A stretch of DNA of 64,000 nt from Acidovorax sp. 106. GTDB lineage: Bacteria > Pseudomonadota > Gammaproteobacteria > Burkholderiales > Burkholderiaceae_C. The DNA lies in NCBI RefSeq assembly GCF_003663825.1, contig NZ_RCCC01000001.1, positions 2,240,501 to 2,304,500 of the forward strand. Direction: 5' to 3'. The number at the start of each line of letters is the position of its first letter. Position 1 is the stretch's first letter. Shown piece by piece: positions 18,794-27,193 of the stretch. A program made the translations under genes and the position numbers. The notes below the pieces were generated by a model. It was not told the DNA's origin. It saw only the letters and a list, made by a program, of their open reading frames with translations, and searched no databases.

Positions 18794-18883
18794 GGGCTTT
18801 GTTGTCTCCGGTGGGGCTCTTTTTGCCTGATACGCCCCTTTGAATGGTGCCCTTGCGATGAGGGTGCGTATCAGGGTTTGTAC

Positions 18884-18956
18884 TTGATCTATTCGCGGGA
18901 TCAATACAGCAAATGGAATCAATCCATTTGATCTAGGTAAAGGCAAATCTTAATCT
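18884..18956 (+). promoter_or_regulatory. Candidate LysR operator and promoter of the catabolic cluster
   Basis: TTGATC (18884-18889) and GATCAA (18899-18904) form a dyad containing ATC-N9-GAT, the spacing known for NodD-type sites. A second perfect dyad, AAATGGA-N5-TCCATTT, lies at 18911-18929. TTGATC at 18928 and TAATCT at 18951 are 17 bp apart and could be weak -35 and -10 boxes, about 150 bp before the first gene. The rest of the 310-bp gap (18794-19103) shows no gene. Confidence 0.5.
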
Positions 18957-19103
18957 AGCCCCTGTTCCAGCACAGGCGCACACCGCGCAAGGTGCTGGAT
19001 GCAGAAGGTGGCATGGATTGCGCACGGCGCAGCCCGCGCCGCCGCCCAACCCCAAAAAAAGAACGCCCAGGCTGAGCTGGCAGCGTTCAATCAGGAGACA
19101 AAG

Positions 19104-20015
19104 ATGAAAACCGCTTTTTCCCGCGCCGGCAAGGCTGCGGGCTGCATGTTGCTGAGTCTGGTGGGTGCCCACAGCGCCCACGCTTTCGAAGGTGGCGTCT
19201 CGCCGTTTCCCGTGGGCTCTACCGGTGAATATGTGGCTGGCATTCCGCCGATTGCCGGGCTGTTTGTGCTGGAGCAGCTGCACTACACCTCGTCCAAGGG
19301 CCTGTACGACAACCAGGGGGATAAGCGGCCGATTCCTTTCAAGATGGGCACGTTCTCGGCCACCACGCGCTTGCTGGCGGGGTACGACACCACTGTGCTG
19401 GGGGCTCGCCTGTATTCGCAACTGGTGATTCCGGCGGTGTCGCTGCACACCGATGTGGCGGGCCACAGTGAGCGGCACAACGGGGTAGCGAACCTCACGG
19501 TGTCGCCTGCCGTGTTGCGTTGGGCGGTGTCGGATCGCTCGTACGCTGTTGCCGGTCTGGACATCGCTTTGTCCAACGGCTCTTACAACCCGACTCGGCC
19601 CAGCGTCTCCACGGGCTACACCTCGTTCCAGCCGGTGCTGGGCTTTCGCCACAACGACCCGAACGGTCTGGACGTTGGTGTCATCAACCGCCTGCTGATC
19701 AACCGCGAAAACAGCACCACCCACTACCGCTCGGGCCGTGGTTACGTTGGCGAATTCACGGCGGGCTGGAACACCGGGCCTTGGAAGATGGGCGTGGTCG
19801 GCTCGTACCTCAACCAGTTCAGCGACGACCAGCAGGGCGGTAACACCATCCAGGGCAACCGGGCGCGCAGCTTTGCGTTGGGCCCATCGCTCAACTACAA
19901 CGCAGGCCGCTACAGCGTGAGCCTGAACTACCAGCGCGGGGTGTACGCGACCAACACCACCAAGAACAACATCTTGGGCGTCGGGGTGACCATTCCCCTG
20001 TGGGTCAAGCACTGA
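19104..20015 (+). CDS. Outer-membrane channel of the phenol MetA/SphA-like family
   Basis: This 303-residue protein has a signal peptide (MKTAFSRAGKAAG..., cleavage near AHA-FEGG) and alternating beta strands ending in the aromatic/basic terminus TIPLWVKH. The opening FEGGVSPFPVGSTGEYVAGIPP and the rest fit the Phenol_MetA_deg family (PF13557), beta-barrel channels often found in hydrocarbon or aromatic degradation operons. It probably admits the substrate across the outer membrane. AGGAG lies 7 bp before the ATG. It is the first gene of the cluster. Confidence 0.8.
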   Translation: MKTAFSRAGKAAGCMLLSLVGAHSAHAFEGGVSPFPVGSTGEYVAGIPPIAGLFVLEQLHYTSSKGLYDNQGDKRPIPFKMGTFSATTRLLAGYDTTVLGARLYSQLVIPAVSLHTDVAGHSERHNGVANLTVSPAVLRWAVSDRSYAVAGLDIALSNGSYNPTRPSVSTGYTSFQPVLGFRHNDPNGLDVGVINRLLINRENSTTHYRSGRGYVGEFTAGWNTGPWKMGVVGSYLNQFSDDQQGGNTIQGNRARSFALGPSLNYNAGRYSVSLNYQRGVYATNTTKNNILGVGVTIPLWVKH

Positions 20016-20043
20016 GAGGGCCACGCAGCCAGGCACTGTCACC

Positions 20044-20532
20044 ATGAAAAATCCACACCTCATTGCCCCAGCGCTGCTGGCGGTCTGTGCTTTGGCCCAG
20101 GCGCAGCAGCCCACCGATCCGGTGGCCGTTTTCAACCGCTATGTGCAGGCGGTGCACGCGGCTGATATGCCTGCCGTGCGATCGCTCATTGCGGCCGACG
20201 TCGAGCGATCGGACTACCCCGCCTGCACTGCGCAGATGGACAACGCGGCGTGTCTGGCGTTCTACATCGACCAGACCGTGGTCAAGCCCCAGGCGCAGAT
20301 CACTGTGGTTGCCGTCGCGGTCCGGGGTGATGAGATCACTGCCAAGCTGGAGGTGCGCAGCGCGCTGTACCAAAAGGCTGGGGTGGAGCGCATTGTTGGC
20401 AGCGATGTGCTGCGCATCTCGGACGGAAAGATCCGTGCCTTCCGCTTTGTGCCCGACTTCCAGGACCCCGCCACGGTCACTTTCTTCGCAGGCATCGGCA
20501 TCACGCCGCGCCCCCGCCATTCCCAACCCTGA
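20044..20532 (+). CDS. Exported NTF2/SnoaL-like protein
   Basis: This 162-residue protein has a signal peptide (MKNPHLIAPALLAVCALAQA) followed by a compact NTF2-like cone domain beginning DPVAVFNRYVQAVHAADMPAVRSLIA. Such domains bind small hydrophobic ligands or act as isomerases and hydratases. Two cysteines in the mature part (CTAQ and ACLAF) could form a disulfide. The function is unknown; a periplasmic role on the pathway substrate is an inference from position between the channel and the hydrolase. Confidence 0.7.
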   Translation: MKNPHLIAPALLAVCALAQAQQPTDPVAVFNRYVQAVHAADMPAVRSLIAADVERSDYPACTAQMDNAACLAFYIDQTVVKPQAQITVVAVAVRGDEITAKLEVRSALYQKAGVERIVGSDVLRISDGKIRAFRFVPDFQDPATVTFFAGIGITPRPRHSQP

Positions 20533-20541
20533 CCTTTGAAG

Positions 20542-21705
20542 ATGTTCAAGTACTTCCCCACCAACTACGTCTGGAACCTGTCCGTCGATCTCGCCATCGA
20601 GATGGGCGCCCGCATCGGTGAAATCGAGGAGATGTGTGCACCCTTGCAAGAGGCCGCCAAGGCGCCGGATGCGGCGGGCACCCAGGCGTTCCGCGAAACC
20701 TGGGTCCGCATGGCCGACAAGCTCTGTGGCCTGGCCGAGGAAGACGAAGCACGGGGTCGGCTGTATTCGGCAGGCGAAAAATACCGCCGCGCATCGAGCT
20801 ATCTCATCACCGCAGAGCGTCTGCAGGCACACGACGCCCCGGGGCGGATTGCCATTTATCGCCGTGAACTGGAGTTGTTCCTCAAGGGCTCACACCTGAT
20901 GGGTGATCGGGTGCAGCGCGTGGAGATTCCTTATGAGGGCACCCACCTGTCTGCGCTGTATTACCCGGCTGACGGCCTCCAGCCGGGTGAGCGTGCACCT
21001 TTGCTGGTGCAGCTCAACGGCCTGGATTCGACCAAGGAGATGAAGCATCTGGTCGGACTGCCGATATGGCTTGCGCAGCGTGGCGTGTCGTCTTTGGTCG
21101 TGGACCAGCCCGGCACGGGTGAGGCTTTGCGGCTGCAGGGCCTGACTGCGCGCTTTGACGCTGAACACTGGGCCAGCCGGGTGGTGGACTGGCTGGAGCA
21201 GCACCCGGCGGTCGACCCGAAGCGGATCGGCTGCGAAGGCGTCTCGCTGGGTGGCTACTACTGCCCGCGCGCCGTGGCCATGGAGCCGCGCTTCGCCTGC
21301 GGTGTGGCCTGGGGCGCCAACCACGATTGGCGCGACGTGCAAAAGCGCCGTCTGGAAAAAGAAGGCGACTTCCCGGTGCCGCACTACTGGGCCCATGTTT
21401 GCTGGGTCTGGGGCGCTAAGGATGTCGATGACTTCATGCGCATTGCCGAGGACGTGCATCTGGACGGTGTCGTCGAAAAGATCCGTGTGCCCTTCCTGGT
21501 CACGCATGGTGAGCGCGACTCGCAGATCCCGCTGAAGTGGGCGCACCGCACGTACGAGCAGCTGGTCAACAGCCCTCGGCGCGAGCTCAAGGTGTTCACC
21601 GACCGCGAAGGCGGAGCGCAGCACGCGAGCTTTGACAACAGCATCAACGCCGGCCACTACATCGCCGACTGGGTGGCAGAGACCCTGGGTGGCCGCACGG
21701 CCTGA
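20542..21705 (+). CDS. Alpha/beta hydrolase similar to 2,6-dihydroxypseudooxynicotine hydrolase
   Basis: This 387-residue protein has a long helical N-terminal region (about residues 1-125) followed by an alpha/beta hydrolase core. The nucleophile is Ser235 in GVSLGGYY, and the acid and base are probably Asp326 (THGERDSQ) and His361 (GGAQHASFDN). Architecture and length match the nicotine-pathway C-C hydrolase and related FrsA-like proteins. In this cluster it is a good candidate for hydrolysing the ring-fission product of the adjacent dioxygenase. ATG at 20542 is used; a TTG two codons upstream is possible. No strong ribosome site is visible, and the 9-bp gap after the previous stop suggests coupling. 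Confidence 0.82.
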   Translation: MFKYFPTNYVWNLSVDLAIEMGARIGEIEEMCAPLQEAAKAPDAAGTQAFRETWVRMADKLCGLAEEDEARGRLYSAGEKYRRASSYLITAERLQAHDAPGRIAIYRRELELFLKGSHLMGDRVQRVEIPYEGTHLSALYYPADGLQPGERAPLLVQLNGLDSTKEMKHLVGLPIWLAQRGVSSLVVDQPGTGEALRLQGLTARFDAEHWASRVVDWLEQHPAVDPKRIGCEGVSLGGYYCPRAVAMEPRFACGVAWGANHDWRDVQKRRLEKEGDFPVPHYWAHVCWVWGAKDVDDFMRIAEDVHLDGVVEKIRVPFLVTHGERDSQIPLKWAHRTYEQLVNSPRRELKVFTDREGGAQHASFDNSINAGHYIADWVAETLGGRTA

Positions 21706-21751
21706 AAGGCCCCGAGCCTGCCCGCACAAACGATACAAAAAGGATTGACAG

Positions 21752-22693
21752 ATGAACATCATTGGACCCGACGCCCTGGTTTTTGGCGTGGACGACGTCG
21801 CCGCATGCGCCCAGTACCTGACGGACTATGGGCTGACCCCCGTCGGCGTCACGGCTGCCGGTGGGCGGTTTGAGGCGCTGGACGGCACCGCCGTGGAGGT
21901 CCGCGCCAAAGACGACCCCGCCCTGCCACCTGCGCTGGGCACCGCCAGCATGCTGCGCGAGACGGTCTACGGGGTGGCAGATGCCGCCACGCTCGACGCT
22001 ATCGAAACCGAGCTGGCACGCGATCGCCAGGTGGTGCGCCAGGGCGGCGTGCTGCGCACCACCGACGACCTCGGCTTTGCCCTTGCCTTCCAGGTCACGG
22101 TGCGCAAGGCCCTTGCCTTGCCTGCAGAAGCTGTGAACGCCCCTGGCGCCGCGCCACAGCGTGGGCCCAATGCCCTGGGCCTGTCCCCCGACATGGCGGC
22201 GCGGCCCCGCTCGCTGTCGCATGTGGTGTATTTCGTTCCCGATGTGGCCAAGGCTGAGGCGTTTTACGCACGTCTGGGGTTTGTGTGCACCGACCGCTTT
22301 ACCGGGGTGGGCCCGTTCTTGCGTCCGGCAGGCACGCAAGACCACCATACGCTGTTCATGATCCAGACCCCTGCGTTCATGAAGGGATGCGAGCATTTCA
22401 CTTTCCACATGGGCGGCCCCACCGAGGTGCTGCTGGCGGGCACCCGCTTGGTGGAGAAGGGCTACCAGAGCTTCTGGGGGCCAGGTCGCCACAAGTTCGG
22501 CAGCAACTGGTTCTGGTACTTCAACTCGCCCCTGGGCTGCCATGTGGAGTACGACGCCGACATGGACCTGCACGACACCACCTGGGCTGCGCGCGAGGTG
22601 CCGATGAGTGCGGACGCCTCGCAGTTGTTCTTGTTCCAGCACCGCGAAAAGTGGGCGCCTTCTGGCCCACCACCCGCAGGCGCGCCGCACTGA
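21752..22693 (+). CDS. Type I extradiol ring-cleavage dioxygenase (VOC superfamily)
   Basis: This 313-residue protein has two vicinal-oxygen-chelate domains. The C-terminal domain keeps the iron ligands expected for BphC-type enzymes: His157 (LSHVVYF), His215 (CEHFTFH) and Glu266 (CHVEYD), with BphC-like spacing. Candidates for the other catalytic residues are also in place: His198/199 (DHHT), His247 (GRHKFGSN) and Tyr256 (WFWYFNSP). The enzyme would open a catechol-like ring next to its hydroxyls with O2 in the cytoplasm. AAAGGA precedes the ATG. The adjacent hydrolase and flavin hydroxylase support a meta-cleavage route. The substrate cannot be read from sequence. Confidence 0.8.
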   Translation: MNIIGPDALVFGVDDVAACAQYLTDYGLTPVGVTAAGGRFEALDGTAVEVRAKDDPALPPALGTASMLRETVYGVADAATLDAIETELARDRQVVRQGGVLRTTDDLGFALAFQVTVRKALALPAEAVNAPGAAPQRGPNALGLSPDMAARPRSLSHVVYFVPDVAKAEAFYARLGFVCTDRFTGVGPFLRPAGTQDHHTLFMIQTPAFMKGCEHFTFHMGGPTEVLLAGTRLVEKGYQSFWGPGRHKFGSNWFWYFNSPLGCHVEYDADMDLHDTTWAAREVPMSADASQLFLFQHREKWAPSGPPPAGAPH

Positions 22694-22703
22694 GCGCTGT
22701 GCC

Positions 22704-23054
22704 ATGAAGCTGTGCCACTGGAATGATCTGCCGGATGGTGAATCGCGTGGCTTTGACCCTGCACGCCAGGGGCAAGACACCGTGCTCGTGGTGCGCCAGG
22801 GGCAGAGGCTCTATGCCTATGCCGATGCCTGCCCCCACCACGACACGCCCATGGCATGGCGCAAAGACAAGTACCTGAACGCCTCGGGGGACCGCATCGT
22901 TTGCGCGGCCCACGGTGCGTTGTTTGACATCCCCACCGGGCTGTGCACCCTGGGCCCATGCCTGGGCGATGCGCTCACGCCGGTGCCACTGACATTACAA
23001 GCGAACGGCGACATCCACATCGACCTCGCAACCCACAAGGAGACAAAACCATGA
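22704..23054 (+). CDS. Rieske [2Fe-2S] ferredoxin
   Basis: This 116-residue stand-alone Rieske domain has Cys43-x-His45 (ACPHHD) and Cys67-x2-His70 (VCAAHG). The 21-residue gap between the two halves is normal for the family. It is soluble and has no signal peptide. It overlaps the flavin hydroxylase start by 4 bp (ATGA), which implies coupled production. No Rieske oxygenase alpha subunit or ferredoxin reductase lies in the cluster, so its electron partner is unclear. It may serve the dioxygenase (re-reducing oxidised iron, as XylT-like ferredoxins do) or the hydroxylase. Confidence 0.85.
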   Translation: MKLCHWNDLPDGESRGFDPARQGQDTVLVVRQGQRLYAYADACPHHDTPMAWRKDKYLNASGDRIVCAAHGALFDIPTGLCTLGPCLGDALTPVPLTLQANGDIHIDLATHKETKP

Positions 23055-24181
23055 GCCTTTCTTCCCAACGCATTCTGGTCATCGGCGGTGGCTTTTCTGG
23101 CATGGCTGCGGCCATCGAACTGCGCAAGCAGGGCGCGCAGGTGGACCTGGTCGAGATCGACCCCGGCTGGCGCAGCTATGGGGCAGGCATCAGCCTGGGG
23201 GGGGCTACGTTGCGGGCGTTCCGTCGCCTTGGCATTTTGGATACCTTTCTGGCGCAGGGCAACGCCTCGGACGGGGTGAATCTGCACCTGCCCAACGGCC
23301 CTTTGGTGGCCACGCTGCCCACGCCACGCATTGCTGGCGCTGATGTCCCCGGCGGCGGCGCCATCATGCGCCCTGTGCTGGCCCGTATCCTGGCCGAGGC
23401 CACGCGCGCGGCGGGTGCCAACGTCCGCCTGGGCTGCACGTTCACTGCGATAGAGCAGGAGGCCGATGGCGTGCAGGTCACCTTCACCGACGGACAGCGC
23501 CAGCGCTATGACCTCGTGATCGGGGCCGATGGGCTGTATTCCAAAGTGCGCGAAACGGTGTTCAAAGGCGCGCCCAAGCCGCGATACAGCGGCCAGGCGG
23601 TGTGGCGTGCCGTGCTGCCTCGCCCACCAGAAGTCGACACAGCCACGATGTGGATGGGGCCGAAGATCAAGCCGGGCGTGAACCCGGTCTCCAAGACCGA
23701 GATGTACCTCTTCGTCACCGAGCCGCGCCCCACCAACGACCATGTCGACCCGGCCACCTTTGCAGACAGATTGCGTGCGTTGCTCGACGGGTTTACGGCC
23801 CCCACGCTCCAGGCCATCCGCAACCAGATCGGTCCCGACTCGCAGATCGTGTACCGCCCCTTGGAAGGGATGCTCATGCCACGCCCCTGGTCGCTTGGGC
23901 GGGTGGTGTTGATTGGCGACACGGTGCATGCCACCACGCCGCACCTGGCATCGGGGGCCTGTATTGGCATCGAGGATGCCCTGGTGCTGGCCGATGAGCT
24001 GGCGAGTGCGGGTGATGTGCCGAGCGCATTGGCCGCCTTTGAAAGCCGCCGCTGGGAGCGTTGCCGCATGGTGGTGGAGAACTCTGCGCGCCTGGGCGAA
24101 ATCGAGATCGAGGGCGGCGACAAGGAGGAGCACTCGCGCATCATGCGCGAATCCCTCATGGCTTTGTCTCAACCCATCTGA
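23051..24181 (+). CDS. Class A FAD-dependent aromatic hydroxylase
   Basis: This 376-residue protein carries the three fingerprints of single-component flavin hydroxylases: GGGFSG (residues 12-17) for the ADP half of FAD, GADG (158-161) for FAD and NAD(P)H, and GDTVHATTP (289-297) for the ribityl chain. Such enzymes hydroxylate an activated aromatic or pyridine ring with O2 and NAD(P)H in the cytoplasm. Here it probably prepares the diol for the adjacent extradiol dioxygenase. It is translationally coupled to the Rieske gene. A 6-hydroxynicotinate- or salicylate-hydroxylase-like substrate is possible but not shown. Confidence 0.87.
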   Translation: MSLSSQRILVIGGGFSGMAAAIELRKQGAQVDLVEIDPGWRSYGAGISLGGATLRAFRRLGILDTFLAQGNASDGVNLHLPNGPLVATLPTPRIAGADVPGGGAIMRPVLARILAEATRAAGANVRLGCTFTAIEQEADGVQVTFTDGQRQRYDLVIGADGLYSKVRETVFKGAPKPRYSGQAVWRAVLPRPPEVDTATMWMGPKIKPGVNPVSKTEMYLFVTEPRPTNDHVDPATFADRLRALLDGFTAPTLQAIRNQIGPDSQIVYRPLEGMLMPRPWSLGRVVLIGDTVHATTPHLASGACIGIEDALVLADELASAGDVPSALAAFESRRWERCRMVVENSARLGEIEIEGGDKEEHSRIMRESLMALSQPI

Positions 24182-24193
24182 AGCGAGGTGGCC

Positions 24194-25354
24194 ATGATCA
24201 CAACCCAATCTTTGCGGGGCCGTGTGGCCTTGATGGTGGGCCATTGCGCAGGCATGGTCGACCTGGTTGCACTGCCCGTGTGGGTAGGCACGCTGATATC
24301 GGTGTACCGCTTTGACCCGCAGCAGGCTGGCCTGTTGGCCACGCTCTTCTTGGCGGGTGCGGTGGTGGCCAGCCTGGTGTTGGCGCCGTTCTTTCAGGTG
24401 CTGCCCGGACGCATGGTGGCTACAGCAGGGTTTACTGCTGCTGCCGTGGGTTTTGCGGTGGCCTCCACCACCACCCAGTTCTCACTACTGGCCCTGCTGC
24501 ATGCGGCGTCAGGGGTTGCAGCGGGTGCCGCGCTGAGCGTGACGCACGGCACCATTGCCCGCAGCCAGAACCCCCACCGCATGTTCGCGTTGGTGGGCAT
24601 GGCACTGGGGGTGTTTGCCATCGCATTCCTGGGGGGCACCCCCGTGCTGGTGGCTCAGCAGGGCGGGCCGGTGCTGTTTCAGGTGTTTGCTGGGGTCATG
24701 GCGGTGGGTGCGGTGGCTGCCGCGCTGGCGTTTCCTGTGCCTGACACGCTCGGCGGTGCGGGGCTTTCGTCGACGCCTGTTGCGCCATTGCCCGCCTCCG
24801 TCTGGTGGGGCGTCGCTGGCATTGCGGCCATGGGGTTGGTGCAATCCATGACGTTCAGCTTTCTGGAGCGTGTGGGCAGCGACCGGGGTTATGGGCTGCA
24901 GGCCGTCACCGGCGTGCTGATCGCATTGGGGGTGGTCAACCTGTTTCCGGCCGTGCTGGCCGCCGTGCTGGAAAAGCGCTGGGCCGCCCGCAGTGTCTTG
25001 TTGGCGGGGCCTGCGCTGCAGGCCTTGCTGGTGGTGGTGATCATGAATTCGACCGTGTTCGGGCCCTATGCCGCTGCGGCGGCCGTGTTTGCGGCGGTGA
25101 TGATCTTCACGCACACCTTTGCCTTTGGTGTGTTGGCCCGACTGGACCCGAGTGGCCGCGCTTTGGCCGCCACCCCCGCCATGCTCATGTTTGGCGCAGC
25201 CATTGGGCCCATTTTGGGCGGTACGCTGGTCAAGGCCTGGGGCTATGGCAGCCTGGGTCTGGCGGCTTTGGTGATCGACGGTTTGGCCATGTATGCGTTT
25301 GCACGCATCCACCGCACGCCTCGCACGGCGGCGGCAGCGCAAGGAATGGCATGA
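24194..25354 (+). CDS. Major facilitator superfamily transporter
   Basis: This 386-residue inner-membrane protein is predicted to have about twelve helices with two related halves. It begins close to the first helix (GRVALMVGHCAGMVDLVALPVWVGTL). Its place inside the catabolic cluster suggests uptake of the aromatic substrate or export of a product. ATG at 24194 is chosen over GTG at 24188 because GAGG lies 5 bp upstream. The stop overlaps the next start by 4 bp. Confidence 0.83.
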   Translation: MITTQSLRGRVALMVGHCAGMVDLVALPVWVGTLISVYRFDPQQAGLLATLFLAGAVVASLVLAPFFQVLPGRMVATAGFTAAAVGFAVASTTTQFSLLALLHAASGVAAGAALSVTHGTIARSQNPHRMFALVGMALGVFAIAFLGGTPVLVAQQGGPVLFQVFAGVMAVGAVAAALAFPVPDTLGGAGLSSTPVAPLPASVWWGVAGIAAMGLVQSMTFSFLERVGSDRGYGLQAVTGVLIALGVVNLFPAVLAAVLEKRWAARSVLLAGPALQALLVVVIMNSTVFGPYAAAAAVFAAVMIFTHTFAFGVLARLDPSGRALAATPAMLMFGAAIGPILGGTLVKAWGYGSLGLAALVIDGLAMYAFARIHRTPRTAAAAQGMA

Positions 25355-26367
25355 GCCGCAGCGCATTGTCCGAGCCAAACCAGCAGGCGCTCAGCCGCCG
25401 CGCCTGCCTGGTGGCGGCGGCAGTGGCCGGTGCTGCGCCATGGGCCAGAGCACAGGCAGGCCGTCACATTGCTTTCATCGTGCCCCAGCCTGCAGGCAGC
25501 CCCAGCGATGTGTTCGCACGCAAGCTCCAGACCGTGATGCAGCGGGAGTTGGGGCAAACCATCGTTGTCGAGAACCTGCCAGGGGCCGGAGGCTCCATCG
25601 GTGTGCAGCGCATGCTGAATGCGCCTGCCGATGGTGCAACGGTGGTCGTGGCTTCTCAGACCGAACCCATCCTCACCCCGCTGTCGCTGGCCAGCGCCCG
25701 GTACAAGCCTGAGCAGATGCGCGCCATCGGCACGCTCGGGCGAACCAGCTACGTGCTGGCAGGCCGGACCGACATGCACGCTACCACCCATGCGCAGTTG
25801 TTGGACATGGCGCGGCAAGCGGCGGCCTCTGGCAAGCCCATGACCTTCGGGCACATCGGGCAAGGCTCAATGATCCACCTGATGGGCGCCCAGTGGGCGC
25901 GCCTGTGTGGCGTGCCATTGGTGCACGTGCCGTACCGGGGTGTGCCACCGCTGGTGCAGGACCTCATGGGCCATCAGATTGATTTGTCCTTTGTGCCATT
26001 GGGGGGCTCGGCGCTGAACATGCTGGAAACGGGCAAACTGCGCGCCTTCGGCAGCACGGCAACCAAGGCTCCTGCGCTGCTGCCGCACGTGGCACCGCTG
26101 AACCAGCAGTCCACGGTGCTCAAGGGCTTTGAGTACACCGCCTGGGGCGCGCTGCTGGTGGCCCGCAATACCCCTGAGCCAGCGGTGCGTCGTCTTCACC
26201 AAGCTTTCGGCGCAGCCCTGCGTGACCCAGAGGTCCAAAGCTTCCTGCGTGCCAATGGCACTGAGCCTGAGGAGCCGCTGTCGATCGAAGCGCTCGAAAA
26301 GTTCTATCAATCCGAAATCCAGATTCACCAAGCACTCGCCCGCACCGTGGGCGTGGTGCCCGAGTGA
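25351..26367 (+). CDS. Bug-family (TctC-like) periplasmic binding protein, first in cluster
   Basis: This 338-residue protein has an N-terminal signal (SRRACLVAAAVAGAAPWARAQ) and the Bug fold: IVPQPAGSPSDVFARKL, VENLPGAGGSIGVQRM, and VPYRGVPPLVQDLMGHQIDLSF. Bug proteins capture carboxylates or aromatic acids in the periplasm. No TctA/TctB membrane genes are present nearby, which is common for this expanded family. ATGA overlap with the MFS gene argues for cotranslation, so it may feed that carrier. Confidence 0.88.
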   Translation: MSRSALSEPNQQALSRRACLVAAAVAGAAPWARAQAGRHIAFIVPQPAGSPSDVFARKLQTVMQRELGQTIVVENLPGAGGSIGVQRMLNAPADGATVVVASQTEPILTPLSLASARYKPEQMRAIGTLGRTSYVLAGRTDMHATTHAQLLDMARQAAASGKPMTFGHIGQGSMIHLMGAQWARLCGVPLVHVPYRGVPPLVQDLMGHQIDLSFVPLGGSALNMLETGKLRAFGSTATKAPALLPHVAPLNQQSTVLKGFEYTAWGALLVARNTPEPAVRRLHQAFGAALRDPEVQSFLRANGTEPEEPLSIEALEKFYQSEIQIHQALARTVGVVPE

Positions 26368-27182
26368 GCTTTGTACCCACCGACATGACCAAACCCCAAC
26401 GCCGCTTTGTGGACCTTTCCATCTACCTGGAAAACGATGTCCTCTCTGACCCGCCCCCCCTGGCGCCCAAGATCACCTACCAGAAGCACGCCGATACGTT
26501 GCCCGAGTTCATGGCCATGATCCCCGGCACCCAGCCCGAGGACTACCCCGACGGCGAAGCGGCGGCGGCCGAGTGGGTCACGCTCACCACGCACAACGGC
26601 ACCCACCTGGATGCGCCCTGGCACTTTCACTCTACGCAGGATGCGAAGAACGGCGGCACCCGCCCCTCCATCACCATCGACGAGGTGCCGCTGGAGTGGT
26701 GTTTTCAGCCGGGTGTGAAGCTGGACTTCCGTCACCTGCCCGATGGCTACGTGGCCACTGCGGCCGATGTGGAGGCCGAATTGGCCCGCATTGGCCACAC
26801 CCTGCAGCCGCTCGACATCGTGGTGGTCAACACCCGGGCTGGTTCGCGCTATGGGCACAAGGACTACCTGGGCGCCGGTTGCGGCATGGGCTACGAAGCC
26901 ACGATGTACCTGCTCGAACGCGGTGTGCGCCTGACGGGTACCGATGCCTGGAGCTGGGATGCGCCGTTCTCGTACACCGCCCAGCGCGTGGCAGAGACAG
27001 GCAACAAGGCCTTGATCTGGGAGGGCCACAAGGCGGGCCGCGATATTGGTTACTGCCACCTGGAGAAGCTGCACAACCTGGAGGCACTGCCGCCCACGGG
27101 TTTCACCATCAGCTGCTTTCCCCACAAGATCCGCGGCGCCTCGGCGGGCTGGACGCGTGCGGTCGCTATTTTTGAAGATTGA
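26364..27182 (+). CDS. Cyclase-family metal-dependent hydrolase (KynB/isatin hydrolase-like)
   Basis: This protein of up to 272 residues contains the family motif HNGTHLDAPWHF (residues 77-88), an HxGTHxDxPxHF metal site. Family members include kynurenine formamidase and isatin hydrolase, which cut amide bonds, and others of unknown role. A hydrolytic step on a cyclic or amide intermediate would fit an N-heteroaromatic substrate, but that is inference. The start is uncertain: GTG at 26364 gives a 4-bp overlap with the Bug gene, whereas ATG at 26385 would remove seven residues before the conserved domain. Confidence 0.82.
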   Translation: MSFVPTDMTKPQRRFVDLSIYLENDVLSDPPPLAPKITYQKHADTLPEFMAMIPGTQPEDYPDGEAAAAEWVTLTTHNGTHLDAPWHFHSTQDAKNGGTRPSITIDEVPLEWCFQPGVKLDFRHLPDGYVATAADVEAELARIGHTLQPLDIVVVNTRAGSRYGHKDYLGAGCGMGYEATMYLLERGVRLTGTDAWSWDAPFSYTAQRVAETGNKALIWEGHKAGRDIGYCHLEKLHNLEALPPTGFTISCFPHKIRGASAGWTRAVAIFED

Positions 27183-27193
27183 GGAGTTTGTCC

